DNA of 64,000 nt. Origin: Dysgonomonas mossii DSM 22836 (GTDB lineage: Bacteria > Bacteroidota > Bacteroidia > Bacteroidales > Dysgonomonadaceae). The notes under the pieces are model-generated. The model was not told the DNA's origin. It was given only the letters and a program-made list of their open reading frames with translations, and made no database searches. The position numbers were made by a program, and so were the translations under genes. The stretch is taken from the NCBI RefSeq assembly GCF_000213575.1, contig NZ_GL892011.1:1-64000 (forward strand), read 5' to 3'. Positions 54,601 to 63,700 of the stretch are shown here, piece by piece (positions within the stretch are counted from its first letter, which is position 1; every line of letters begins with the position of its first letter).

Positions 54601-55465
54601 TCGCTGGCCCCAGATTGACAAAAGCGACATCTTTTATTTTTACGGGTACACCGTTGCGGACAGTAATAACTGCTTCTTCCAGATCGGAAACATTCTTAAT
54701 ATATCCCAATCCCCTGACTAGATATTCAGCCTTATTGATTTCCACCGTTTCAGCACCAATATCCAAATTGCTCTTTTGCACCGCATTCATCACATCCATG
54801 ATGGATACATTAAAGGCACGCATGGCATTGGGATTTATTTCTACCTGATATTCTTTCACAAACCCACCAATAGATGCAACTTCGGATACTCCTTCGGCTG
54901 CCGAAATCGAATATTTGGCATAAAAGTCTTGAATAGTCCGTAATTCATCGGGGTTCCATCCTCCGGTAGGCTCTCCTGTTTCAGGATTACGTCCTTCAAG
55001 AGTATACCAGAATATTTGTCCTAAAGCGGTGGCATCGGGCCCCAAGCTGGGCTGTACTCCTACAGGCAGCGTTCCCGCAGGTAGAGAGTTCAGCTTTTCC
55101 AAAACTCTGGAACGACTCCAGTAAAATTCGATGTTATCGTCAAAAATGATATAAATAAACGACATACCGAACATAGAGGTACTGCGGATAGTTTTTACTC
55201 CGGGTATCCCCAGTAATGAAGTAGATAACGGATACGTAATTTGTTCCTGAATATCTTTAGGTGAACGTCCCATCCATTCGGTGGCGACAATTTGCTGATT
55301 TTCCCCTATATCAGGAATAGCATCCACAGGGACGGGGTCGCGTGGCAATACGCCACCATGCCAATTGAATGGAGCTGTAGATAGTCCCCAAACAATGATG
55401 ATAACAAGTAATAACAATGTTATAACTCTGTTATCGAGAAAATACTTGATGATTCTGTTAAGCAT
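51641..55465 (-). CDS. cusA: CusA-like heavy-metal RND pump
   Basis: A 1274-residue inner-membrane pump. It starts MLNRIIKYFLDNRVITLLLLVIII and has DAIPDIGENQQIVATEWMGRSPKDIQEQITYPLSTSLLGIPGVKTIRSTSMFGMSFIYIIF, typical of the HME (heavy-metal) class, and IAIAIGVMIDVGVVFVENI in segment 4 with the proton-relay Asp residues. It is about 200 residues longer than E. coli CusA because of extra helices in the middle (about 560-640) and a periplasmic insert (about 770-860, with KGGGTYNPKDGFRLLPADS), both usual in Bacteroidetes. It would move Cu(I)/Ag(I) from periplasm or membrane through CusC. Confidence 0.92.
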   Translation of the reverse strand: MLNRIIKYFLDNRVITLLLLVIIIVWGLSTAPFNWHGGVLPRDPVPVDAIPDIGENQQIVATEWMGRSPKDIQEQITYPLSTSLLGIPGVKTIRSTSMFGMSFIYIIFDDNIEFYWSRSRVLEKLNSLPAGTLPVGVQPSLGPDATALGQIFWYTLEGRNPETGEPTGGWNPDELRTIQDFYAKYSISAAEGVSEVASIGGFVKEYQVEINPNAMRAFNVSIMDVMNAVQKSNLDIGAETVEINKAEYLVRGLGYIKNVSDLEEAVITVRNGVPVKIKDVAFVNLGPATRRGGLDKEGVEAVGGVVVARYGSNPMQVIDNVKAKIKEMEAGLPQKTLADGTISKVTVVPFYDRSGLIQETIGTLETALSHEILICIIVVIVLVFNLRASVVISAMLPITVLATFIIMRYTGIEANIVALSGIAIAIGVMIDVGVVFVENIIRHMEMPENEGISKGKAFANLIYKSVREVSGAITTAMLTTIVSFLPVFAMQAQEGKLFHPLAFTKTFALVSALLLGLSLLPTLAYYAFSIKVTSAQMRRIANIILIAGGILLFVFTGVFAALALTLFGLNNFLANRWTNKKIPTYINIGIAILVAVYYLTIEWLPIGPQEGFFLNLIFVLVAISIILALLWILVIYYERILRWCLEHRWKFMLIPLVTVFFGIMIWLGFDTTFGFVAKGFETVGWKSFRQTTFWQASSERFPGIGEEFMPSLNEGSFLLMPTSMPHTGIEQNLQFIETLDKRISNIPEVDITVGKWGRVNSALDPAPTQMFENTINYRSEYILDEDGHRQRFKVNSNGEFLLKGGGTYNPKDGFRLLPADSLVINSKGDYFRQWRPHIKKADDIWQEIVNVTHMPGLTSSPKLQPIEARLVMLSTGMRAPMGLKVSGPDLESIEQGGKALETALKDIPSILSSTVFYDRAVGAPYIEIKLNRQNMARYGITVADLQDVIGAAVGGMPLTTTVEGRERFPVRLRYPRELRDNPEELAKLIVPTATGAQIPLQEVADIEYTKGAQMIQSENTFLLGYVIFDKVAGKAEVDVVKEADKILKDKIASGQLELPKGVSYKFAGNYEQQKRAANRLLVVIPLSLLAILLILYFQFKTVTASLIHFSGVIVAFAGGFILLWLYGEPWFMNFSIGDMNMRDLFQMHQINLSIAVWVGFIALFGIATNDGVLMGTYIHDTFLERDPHTKDEIREAVVHAGLRRVRPAAMTTATALIALLPVLTSTGKGADIMVPMAIPTFGGMLIQSMTMFVVPVFQCWWRESAIKKHGKIKE

Positions 55466-55475
55466 ACTACATATT

Positions 55476-55895
55476 TTATTTATCAGTTAATAATAATTCG
55501 TTCAATTTTTCCCATCCACCTCCGTTATAGACATTTATAAATCCTTGATGTGTTAAAAATGACTTGGCTTTTTCACTTCTCTTTCCACTACGGCAAACTA
55601 TAACAATAGGTTCTTTTTTTTGTAGGAAAAAAAGAGAATCATTGAATTTATCAAGTGGAATATTTATAGAATTTCTTATATGACCTTCATTATACTCCAG
55701 CTCTGTGCGAACATCAAGTATAATAGCGGATTTATTCTCTACCAGATACTTAATATGGGTATAAAGAGGCACTGACGGTTGGGTGACAACCGAATCAATT
55801 AGAACTGTATCCGTACTATAATGGGTATATACGGGACGTCCTATGATATAGCCATTGGAGATAGCTATACCAATTAGAAAATAAAAAGGTTTCAT
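55476..55895 (-). CDS. Exported rhodanese-like protein
   Basis: A 139-residue protein with an N-terminal hydrophobic segment (FYFLIGIAISNGYIIG) and a single rhodanese domain at about 40-135: SAIILDVRTELEYNEGHIRNSINIPLDKF and PIVIVCRSGKRSEKAKSFLTHQGFINVYNGGGWEKL. The active loop CRSGKRS contains the catalytic Cys. It may transfer sulfur or reduce metal thiolates in the periplasm. It precedes cusA by 10 bp and is probably cotranscribed. Confidence 0.87.
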   Translation of the reverse strand: MKPFYFLIGIAISNGYIIGRPVYTHYSTDTVLIDSVVTQPSVPLYTHIKYLVENKSAIILDVRTELEYNEGHIRNSINIPLDKFNDSLFFLQKKEPIVIVCRSGKRSEKAKSFLTHQGFINVYNGGGWEKLNELLLTDK

Positions 55896-55900
55896 TGTTT

Positions 55901-56022
55901 TTTGATTTGATAAACATTTGTTAATCTTTAGTTATAGATATAAACAACCTTACTACATATTCGGTTTAGGATATGCATAATCAAGCGAATGACTATATAG
56001 CCACAAGGTTTATCAAATCAAA
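55901..56022. repeat. 122-bp segment with perfect 15-bp terminal inverted repeats
   Basis: TTTGATTTGATAAAC (55901-55915) is repeated inverted at 56008-56022. The right copy contains the stop codon of the HYC-type gene. Size and ends resemble a MITE, but no target duplication is visible. A long-range RNA stem between two genes of the cluster is the alternative. Confidence 0.5.
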
Positions 56023-56476
56023 TACGATAGATGCAAATATAAGTCAACAGGTCTATGTTATGTAAACTAAAACCTCCTGGCGGAAAGTATTGACTTGTTT
56101 TTGTTATGCCCTCATTATTTGTAGGTATAAGCAGATTAAGAGCTAACCATACGCTTTCAAATGTTGGCAATACATTATTCAAGTTAAATTGTTGAGCCTG
56201 ATACTGATAGTCATCCGTGGAAAATTCAATTTTTTGGATGTCACAGCAGTTCTCATGAGATGGTAATATATTATATTCCTGTGCATTTTGGTTAGAATGG
56301 CAGGAATCATTTCCCTGTTGTGGCATTTCCATATCTTCACAGCAGGACTCTTCTATTTCATTGTTTAAAACTCCAAAGGAATATAATTCTCCTGCACAAA
56401 AATGCATAGCAAGTACGGGATGAGCCCCGATAACCAGCATTAATAGTAACAGAAATATTGATATAACCTTCTTCAT
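56018..56476 (-). CDS. HYC_CC_PP-type exported protein of copper clusters
   Basis: A 152-residue protein with a signal peptide (VISIFLLLLMLVIGAHPVLA). It shows the ordered motifs that I associate with the HYC_CC_PP family: MHFCAGEL (here HFC), SCCED, ENCCDIQ and YFPPGG. The Cys pairs and Met/His content suggest Cu or Ag binding in the periplasm. As first gene of the leftward cluster it follows the only good promoter and may be the sensor or buffer of the system. Confidence 0.75.
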   Translation of the reverse strand: MKKVISIFLLLLMLVIGAHPVLAMHFCAGELYSFGVLNNEIEESCCEDMEMPQQGNDSCHSNQNAQEYNILPSHENCCDIQKIEFSTDDYQYQAQQFNLNNVLPTFESVWLALNLLIPTNNEGITKTSQYFPPGGFSLHNIDLLTYICIYRI

Positions 56477-56517
56477 TTTTATTACTGTAAAATTTTGCTT
56501 ATAAAGTAAGCCATCTG

Positions 56518-56525
56518 CAAAAGTA
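56518..56525 (-). promoter_or_regulatory. -7 box of the copper cluster promoter
   Basis: TACTTTTG on the minus strand fits TAnnTTTG, about 42 bp before the ATG of the HYC-type gene; TTGTG about 22 bp further upstream may be the -33 element. Confidence 0.55.
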
Positions 56526-56584
56526 GATAATTATTTTAATATAAACACAATAAAATTGTTTTTTTTGCTACAAATGATTAAATG

Positions 56585-56628
56585 TGCAAGGTGCAAGTAT
56601 CTATATATAGATAAACTTGCACCTTGCA
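56585..56628. repeat. Strong cruciform upstream of the copper cluster
   Basis: TGCAAGGTGCAAGT (56585-56598) and ACTTGCACCTTGCA (56615-56628) are perfect 14-bp arms; the loop holds the palindrome ATCTATATATAGAT. Each arm contains TGCAAG/GTGCAAG as a short direct repeat. It may be an operator or a terminator for a rightward transcript; no open frame covers it. Confidence 0.6.
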
Positions 56629-56899
56629 TTGCATATAAAATATTATTATTCAGATATTTTGGTTGTTTCAGAAATAGTTGTAACTTTGAACCTGAGTTTT
56701 ATGCAGACAAATCGGCGTCAAGGGCAGCAAGTACTGCCAGTAATATGCAGCAAGAGTGCAGATTTTACTTTGATTTGTACTTTGAAACTTATAAATGATG
56801 ATTTTTTCACTTAATATGTGTGGTTTGGTAATCCGAGGATTCGGGTACAGCCTTACCACAATGGAAGTGTCAATAGAGACGTGGAGATTAAAGCGCTGT
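56629..56899. other. Non-coding stretch without recognisable feature
   Basis: AT-rich DNA between the cruciform and the tandem repeats. Short open frames occur but lack starts with credible leaders or protein-like composition. I see no tRNA or other RNA gene. Confidence 0.4.
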
Positions 56900-56914
56900 A
56901 ATTGAATTAGTTAG

Positions 56915-57190
56915 CTTTGTTTAACCCAATTCGTACCCCCTAAGATAATTCGTAGGGATGAAGCATTAAAATCCAGTCATTTAAGGTCTTTAGGTGGCTT
57001 TCCCGTCCGTTCCGCCCAAACAGTCGGAAAGATTTGGAAAGCTAATGTGTTGAAATAAAGTAAGTTAAAAATAACTTAACCCAACTCGTACCCCCTAAGC
57101 AAAATCAAGAGGGTAACATATTGAAACACAGCGATTTAGACCTTAAAGGTGGCTTTCCCGTCCATACCGCCAGTAAAGTCGCTTAAATAG
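56915..57190. repeat. Two tandem diverged repeats of about 130 bp (candidate att DNA)
   Basis: Unit 1 (about 56915-57040) and unit 2 (about 57070-57190) share in order TTAACCCAAYTCGTACCCCC followed by TAAG, a variable part, and GGTGGCTTTCCCGTCC followed by CCGCC. They lie directly before the decayed integrase gene. Duplicated DNA beside an integrase is what an attachment site of an inserted element leaves. Neither unit folds as a tRNA and I cannot name the original target. Confidence 0.55.
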
Positions 57191-57201
57191 CGACTTTTTT
57201 T
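57174..57201 (+). terminator. Hairpin with T-run
   Basis: AGTCGCT and AGCGACT pair around TAAAT; TTTTTTT follows. A classical intrinsic terminator at the end of the second repeat unit, so a transcript may end there. Confidence 0.75.
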
Positions 57202-57376
57202 ATTTATCCCCCTTCCAGTCTCGATTTTCAATGTATGTGAATGTCTGTATATATATGCCATTATATGGCAATATATGGGCTTTGTTCTACCAAAAACATC
57301 TTGGGTAGAAAATCGGGTAGAACAAAATTCAAATATTTCATATACCTTTGGTTCATTATCTTAAAATCATACTGCG

Positions 57377-58247
57377 ATGGATAGTCTTACAATAAGATTT
57401 GTATTTGATAGAAAAGGCATCACTCTAAAAGAACCAAAGAAAGAATCATTAAAAAAAGAAGCCCTTATTCAGATTGAGGTCTACGATAAATTAAGCCGAA
57501 AGAAGAAATACATTTCTACAGGAGAATATATATTAAGAAAACAGTATTCAGATGTAGGACCAGGCGGACTCTCTATCGTGCAACATCCAAATGCAGCAGC
57601 AATAAAAGCAAGGATAGATAAAATATACTACAAAGTACAAGCCTTTATATATTCCGACAAATGCCAATCATTAAATGATGTTGATAATTGGGATAAAGAA
57701 AATGATTCTTTAACTATGTCTGTAAAAGATTTCATTCTGGAAGATATGAGAGCTAAGAAAGCATCATTGTCCGCTGTTGAGCACGCTAACTCATTCTTTG
57801 CTCGATATGACGAATTTGGAAAGATAAATATATTCAAGGATATTACCTATGCTAACATAGAGGATTTAGATGCTCATCTACGCAAAACAATTACTTCATG
57901 ATGATTTCCAAGTTATCAAAGGTCGGTCTGATGATCCTACATTCCTAATGCAAGATGAAGTAAAAAAGATTCTGGAATATATACCGAAAGGACAATTTGC
58001 TGTTAGTCTGGATAAGGTAAGAGACTTATTCATATTCCAGTGCTTCAACGGTCTTTCATACGTAGATCTCGAATACTTTTCCAAAGAGAACATATTGGTA
58101 AAAGATGGTTGGAAAGAAATACACGGAAATAGAATCAAGACAGGCGTTAAATATCTGGGTCTTTTTCTTCCGGAAGCTGAAACAATAGCCGAGAAATATA
58201 ATTATAAACTCCCGGTTATTTCAAATCAGAAGTATAGTATCTATTAA
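57377..58247 (+). pseudogene. Decayed tyrosine-recombinase integrase
   Basis: The first frame (57377-57901) gives the arm-binding and SAM-like core-binding parts of a Bacteroidetes integrase: IQIEVYDKLSRKKKYISTGEYILRKQY and DNWDKENDSLTMSVKDFILEDMRAKKASLSAVEHANSFFARY up to LDAHLRK. A frameshift with internal loss leads to a second frame (57870-58247) with DDFQVIKGRSDDPTFLMQDEVKKILEYI and RDLFIFQCFNGLSYVDLEYFSKENI up to NQKYSIY and a stop. The His-Arg box, the second His and the Tyr are missing. The integrase is therefore dead. It probably once moved this or an earlier element and now marks its right end. Confidence 0.85.
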
Positions 58248-58440
58248 GATTATTTTCATTTACAGGTAACGATTAAGAAACCAGCTTAGTTCTTAGATAT
58301 GCGTAAAGAGCGACTTATCTTTTGTAAAGATAAAAAATAAACCTTGTCCTGCTCCAATTGTTATCAATTTCTTTTCTATTGATTTGTTACAAAATATTCT
58401 CGTATGGGGCTATCTAGGTTTCGCTTTAGCTATTCATTTC

Positions 58441-58523
58441 CACACCCCGGATTCCCATTTATCCGTTAGAGTAAAATTGCACTCAAAGTAGAAATAACAA
58501 AATCAAAGACAGTCCTACATTTG
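58441..58523 (+). promoter_or_regulatory. Operator-like block copy 1, with -7 box, before the PAP2 gene
   Basis: CACACCCCGGATTCCCATTT, then ATCCGTTAGAGTAAAATTGC, starts 94 bp before the ATG and contains the inverted repeat CGGAT/ATCCG (58448-58452, 58461-58465). TACATTTG (58516-58523) is a -7 box. A second copy of the block precedes the efflux operon. The region 58248-58440 holds nothing that I recognise. Confidence 0.6.
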
Positions 58524-58534
58524 CAGAAAAAGAC

Positions 58535-59455
58535 ATGAAACACCTTTTTATCTTGCAATTACCATTACGAATTGTTATAAATAAAAGAACTAGCATCACT
58601 CTTATTTTTTCTTTTACTAGTTTTGTTTTAATGGCTCAAACAGAATTAGTAAAAGACAGCATATCTGTCAAAGAGGTCAAGATCTACCAAAAGATGAAGC
58701 AGGAAAGTATATCTCCTAAGTTATTTGAACAATCAATTATAGAATATGAACAACGATATGACATAAAACCGGTTTCTATAGATTTTAAATTCAAACATTC
58801 CTCCCAAATAAAAATACCTCAAGCCAATCTGGTTATCCCCGGTCTACTTATTTCTTATGGAATCCTTGCTCAATATACCAAGCCACTTATAGAAATGGAT
58901 ATAAATATTCGTAGCTCTGTGAAAGAAGTCCAATTTGTTAAATATGATGACTATTTTCAGTATGCTCCAATAGTGGGAGTCTATGCTCTGGATCTTGTAG
59001 GGATTAAAGCAAAGCATAATTTGAGAGATCGAACTATTGTGATGGCAACTTCATACTTATTAATGTCTGCAACAATACAAACTATGAAACATACTATTAA
59101 TGTACAACGTCCTGATGGTTCGAACATGAAGTCTTTTCCTTCCGGTCATACGGCAACTGTGTTTACTGGTAGCCATATCTTGTTTAAAGAATATAAAGAC
59201 ACTTGTCCGTGGATAGCAGTCGGAGCATATGGGATAGCTGCTGCTACAGGAATTTTACGCATGACAAATAATAAACATTGGCTAAGCGATGTCGTTACCG
59301 GAGCCGGTATAGGAATATTAAGCGTAGAGGTTGCCTATATGTTATTACCTACCATGCATAAAATATTTGGGATCAAGGATAGCCGTAAGCATCTGGTAAT
59401 ATTGCCCTCAGTTGGAATAAACCAATATGGGATTGGTCTATCTTATACCTTCTAA
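58535..59455 (+). CDS. PAP2-family phosphatase, exported or membrane-anchored
   Basis: A 306-residue protein with an N-terminal hydrophobic segment (ITLIFSFTSFVLMAQ). The PAP2 domain lies at about 150-280 with all three motifs: KHTINVQRPDG (KxxxxxxRP) at about 185, FPSGHTATVF (PSGH) at about 200 and LRMTNNKHWLSDVV (the RxxxxxHxxxD motif) at about 245. It should remove phosphate from a lipid such as undecaprenyl diphosphate or lipid A; substrate is not readable. A shared operator block ties it to the efflux operon downstream, which suggests a common response to membrane or envelope stress. Confidence 0.88.
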   Translation: MKHLFILQLPLRIVINKRTSITLIFSFTSFVLMAQTELVKDSISVKEVKIYQKMKQESISPKLFEQSIIEYEQRYDIKPVSIDFKFKHSSQIKIPQANLVIPGLLISYGILAQYTKPLIEMDINIRSSVKEVQFVKYDDYFQYAPIVGVYALDLVGIKAKHNLRDRTIVMATSYLLMSATIQTMKHTINVQRPDGSNMKSFPSGHTATVFTGSHILFKEYKDTCPWIAVGAYGIAAATGILRMTNNKHWLSDVVTGAGIGILSVEVAYMLLPTMHKIFGIKDSRKHLVILPSVGINQYGIGLSYTF

Positions 59456-59490
59456 AATATACAAAAACTCACACTTCATCCTCTCCTTCC

Positions 59491-59573
59491 CACACTCCGG
59501 ATTCCTATTTTTCCGTTTGGGTAAAATCGCACTAAAAATTGAACAAACAACCCTACAATTAACCCTATTTTCG
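59491..59573 (+). promoter_or_regulatory. Operator-like block copy 2, before the RND efflux operon
   Basis: CACACTCCGGATTCCTATTT, then TTCCGTTTGGGTAAAATCGC, starts 97 bp before the adaptor ATG, the same spacing as copy 1. The inverted repeat is CGGA/TCCG. TATTTTCG (59566-59573) is a weak -7 box at the place of the one in copy 1. Confidence 0.6.
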
Positions 59574-59587
59574 CATCAAAAAAAGAC

Positions 59588-60688
59588 ATGAAATATCTAA
59601 TTCTTTTCTTCTCTATAGCTGTTCTGTTTAGTTGTAATTCATCAGACAAATCACAAGAGAGTATACAAACTCTCAGCCTGCCTGTTCTTACAATTAAAGA
59701 AGATCCCGTGACTTTATATACCGAATTTCCTGCACGTATCGAAGGCAAAGTGAATGTAAACATACGTCCGCAAGTAGAAGGATATATACAAAAAATATTT
59801 ATAGAAGAAGGTGCTTATGTAAAAGCCGGGCAATCTCTATTTAAGATAGATGATCGTCAGTATATTGAACAGGTCAATACTGCAAAAGCGAATCTGAATG
59901 CAGCATTGGCAGCCTTAAAAAATGCACAACTAGAAGTTGATAAGTATACTCTGTTAAGTGGAAATAATGTCACATCTGATTTTCAGTTAAAGGTAGCTCA
60001 GGCACAATATGAAACAGCACAGGCTAATGTAGAGCAACAACGAGCAGCTTTAGAGACTGCAAACATTAATTTGGGTTTCACTCTGATTAAATCACCTGTA
60101 GACGGTTTCATCGGGCGTATTCCCAAACGTATTGGAAATCTTGTTTCTGCATCAGATATGCAAGCCTTGACTACACTTTCTGATATAAGTGAAGTATATG
60201 CTTATTTCTCTATGAGCGAGAAGGATTTCCTTCGATTCAATGCCAGATATGAGGGTAAAGATTTGAGTGAGAAATTGTCTAAAGTAGAAGATGTTTCCTT
60301 AAAACTTGCTGATGACAGTGAATATCCCTATCCAGGAAAAATACAAATGATCAATGGCGAGTTTGATACGAATACCGGGGCAGTAAGTGTTCGTGCAATG
60401 TTTCAAAATCCCAATCGTTTGCTAAGGACAGGGAATACGGGGCGTATTATACTTCCTTATATCGAAAATAATGCCTTGCGGATCCCTGTATTATCTACAC
60501 TTGACATACAGGATAAGATCTTTGTTATTCGTCTGAATCAAGAAAATAAAGCAGAACGTCTAGCTGTAACAATTGACGGTAAACAAGGAGATTATTATAT
60601 AGTAAGAGCCGGACTCAAAGCCGGAGACAGAATTGTAACCAAAGATCTGGAAACAATAAAAGAAGGAACTTTCATCCAACCAGAATAA
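59588..60688 (+). CDS. RND efflux periplasmic adaptor (AcrA/MexA-like lipoprotein)
   Basis: A 366-residue lipoprotein (LFFSIAVLFSCNSS, Cys16). ARIEGKVNVNIRPQVEGYIQKIFIEEGAYVKAGQSLFKIDDRQYIEQVNTAKANL opens the lipoyl and hairpin part; LGFTLIKSPVDGFIGRIPKRIGNLVS, the beta-barrel and the membrane-proximal domains follow to YYIVRAGLKAGDRIVTKDLETIKEG. It joins the inner-membrane pump to the outer-membrane factor. No metal-binding residues are added, unlike the CusB-like adaptor, so drugs or host molecules such as bile salts are likelier substrates. Confidence 0.92.
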   Translation: MKYLILFFSIAVLFSCNSSDKSQESIQTLSLPVLTIKEDPVTLYTEFPARIEGKVNVNIRPQVEGYIQKIFIEEGAYVKAGQSLFKIDDRQYIEQVNTAKANLNAALAALKNAQLEVDKYTLLSGNNVTSDFQLKVAQAQYETAQANVEQQRAALETANINLGFTLIKSPVDGFIGRIPKRIGNLVSASDMQALTTLSDISEVYAYFSMSEKDFLRFNARYEGKDLSEKLSKVEDVSLKLADDSEYPYPGKIQMINGEFDTNTGAVSVRAMFQNPNRLLRTGNTGRIILPYIENNALRIPVLSTLDIQDKIFVIRLNQENKAERLAVTIDGKQGDYYIVRAGLKAGDRIVTKDLETIKEGTFIQPE

Positions 60689-60701
60689 ATCAAGCGAATA
60701 T

Positions 60702-63700
60702 ATGTTGCAAAAAATAATAGACAGGCCGGTATTGGCCACAGTCATCTCAGTTATCCTTGTATTAGTAGGATTAATAAGCTTACTAAGACTTCCCAGCACA
60801 CAGTTTCCGGATATTGCCCCACCGACTATAAATGTTTCGGGGTCTTATCCCGGAGGAAATAGTGAGAGCGTAAGCCGTTCTGTCATAATCCCATTGGAAG
60901 AGGCTATAAATGGAGTGGAAGGGATGGAATATATAAGCTCCTCGGCAGGAAATGACGGATCTTTCTCTATTACAGTGGTATTTAAGCTTGGGACTAATCC
61001 TGATCAGGCTGCTGTTAATGTACAAAATCGTGTTGCACAAGCCAATAGCTTGATGCCTGCTGAAGTATTACAGGGGGGTATTACTACAACAAAACAGCAA
61101 AATAGTAATATTATGATATTCAATATTACAAGCAATGATGCCTCTAAGTATGATGAGCTGTTTCTTCAGAATTATGCAAATATAAATTTGGTTCCTGCAC
61201 TCAAAAGAATTCAGGGTATAGGTAATATAGCAATATTCGGAGTGAAAGATTATTCGATGCGTATTTGGCTAGATCCTCAAAAATTGACAGTCAATGATCT
61301 TACACCAAATGATATAGATAGAGCAATACAAAGTGCCAGCTTCGAAGCATCTCCGGGAAAATTAGGTGCAGAATCAAATGCACCTATGCAATATACCATG
61401 AAGTATAAAGGGAAACTGAAAGAGCCATCAGAATTTGAAAAAATTATATTGAAAGCAAATACAGACGGATCAATGCTTCGTTTGAGAGATGTCGCCAGAG
61501 TAGAGTTCGGTGCATCATTTTATGATAGTGACAACAAACAAGATGGACAGCCCGCTGTGACAATGATGATTCAGCAGATCAGCGGATCGAATGCAAATAG
61601 AATAGAGACAGATGTCAGAGCTTCCCTTACACAATTGAGTGAGAATTTCCCGCCGGGTATTTCTTATAGTGTTATCCAAAGTGCAAAAGAACGCTTGGAT
61701 GAATCGATCAATCAAGTAATAAAAACACTAATCGAGGCATTTATATTAGTTATAATCGTCGTTTTTATTTTTCTACAGGATTTTCGTTCAACGTTGATTC
61801 CGGCGATAGCAGTTCCGGTATCCATTATAGGGACATTCTTTTTCCTACTATTGACAGGATTTTCCATTAATGTCTTAACTCTATTTGCTTTGGTACTGGC
61901 TATTGGTATTGTTGTGGATGATGCTATTGTAGTAGTAGAAGCTGTTCATACTAAAATTACGGAGGAAAATATGGATCCGAGAGAAGCAACCAAAACTGCT
62001 ATGAAAGAAATTACCGGAGCTATTATTTCTATCACATTGGTTATGTGTGCAGTATTTTTACCCATTGGATTTATGGAAGGACCTGCCGGTGTATTTTACA
62101 AGCAATTCGCTTTCACCCTTGTATTTGCGATCTTGATATCAGCGGTAAATGCTCTGACTTTGAGTCCTGCTTTGTGTGCATTATTTTTGAAACCTCATGA
62201 AAAAAAGGAAGGAGCTAAAGCCGGATTTAAACAACGGTTCTTCTATGCTTTCAATATTGGTTTTAAAGAAACTACTGATAAATATTTGAAAATTATTAAT
62301 TTCTCAATTAAGCGTAAATGGCTTACTATGGGAGCACTCGGATTGATTTCAGTATTGGCTTTCTGGATGATGAATAATGCACCTAAAGATTTTGTGCCAT
62401 CCGAAGATGATGGCTTTATCACCTATTCTCTATCTCTTCCTGCCGGAACAAACCTGCAACATACAACAGCCGTTATCGACCGTATAGACAGTGCTATGCA
62501 AGCTATGCCCGAAACCCACTCAGTTACAAGTGTATCCGGTTTCAATATGCTAAGTAATAGTTCCGGGCCTTCTTATGCCATCGGGTTTGTACGTTTGAAA
62601 GACAAAAAAGAACGAGGCGAGACACAAAATATGGATGACATCATAGAGGCAATGAGTATCAGATTAGAAGATGTAAAATCAGGAGAACTAAGCTTATTCC
62701 GTACTCCTCCGGTAGAAGGTTTCGGAAGTGTCAGCGGTGCCGAACTTGTGCTTCAGGATAAGACTGGAGGTGATCTCGATAAATTCAGCGACATTGTAAA
62801 AAATGTAATAACAAAGTTGAATGAAGAACCTGCCGTATCGATGGCGTTTTCTACATTCCGAAATGATTTCCCTCAATTCGAGGTAGAGGTTGATGAAGAT
62901 AAGGCCTATCAGTTGGGTACTACGCCAAAAGATGTATTAAACACTTTACAACTATTTTATGGAGGAAGCCAAAGCGGTGATTTTATTCGTTTCGGTAAGT
63001 TTTATCGTGTCAATATCAAAGCTGAAGGACAATACAGAATGGATGAAAGGTCTTTAGAACAGGTATATGTAAAAAGCCCTACGCAAGCTATGATCCCTAT
63101 AAATACATTAGTAAAACTGAAGAAGGTATACGGACCCGAAGCCATGAATAGATATAACTTGTTCAATAGTATAGCTGTCAATTTATTACCGACTTCGGGC
63201 TATGGGAATGGAGCATTGATGGCTGCTGCCGAAAAAGTTATACAAAAGGAACTGCCTCATGGATATGGTTATGAGTGGAGTGGATTGAGTAGAGAGGAAA
63301 AACGTTCTAACGAACAGATCTTTTTGATTTTCGGATTATGTATTCTTTTTACTTATTTTATATTAGCGGCTCAATATGAGAGCTATATTCTACCTTTAGC
63401 CGTTTTGTTATCTGTCCCCACGGGATTATTAGGTGTATTCATCGCTATAAACCTGGCAGGAATAACGAATAATATCTACGTACAGATTGGGCTTATTATG
63501 TTAATTGGTCTTTTGGCTAAAAATGCCATTCTTATCGTAGAGTTTGCTGCTCAGGCACGTAAAAAAGGCATACCTATTATAGCTTCAGCTTTAGAAGGAG
63601 CACGCCAACGTTTCCGTCCGATATTAATGACCTCACTGGCTTTTATTATAGGATTGGTACCATTAACTCTGGCTACAGGTCCTGCTGCTGTTGGTAACCA

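Noticed and set aside
56915-57190. tRNA or tmRNA gene in the tandem repeats
   Set aside because: No acceptor stem, T-loop (GTTCRANNC) or CCA end could be placed; the two units differ in the parts that would have to pair.
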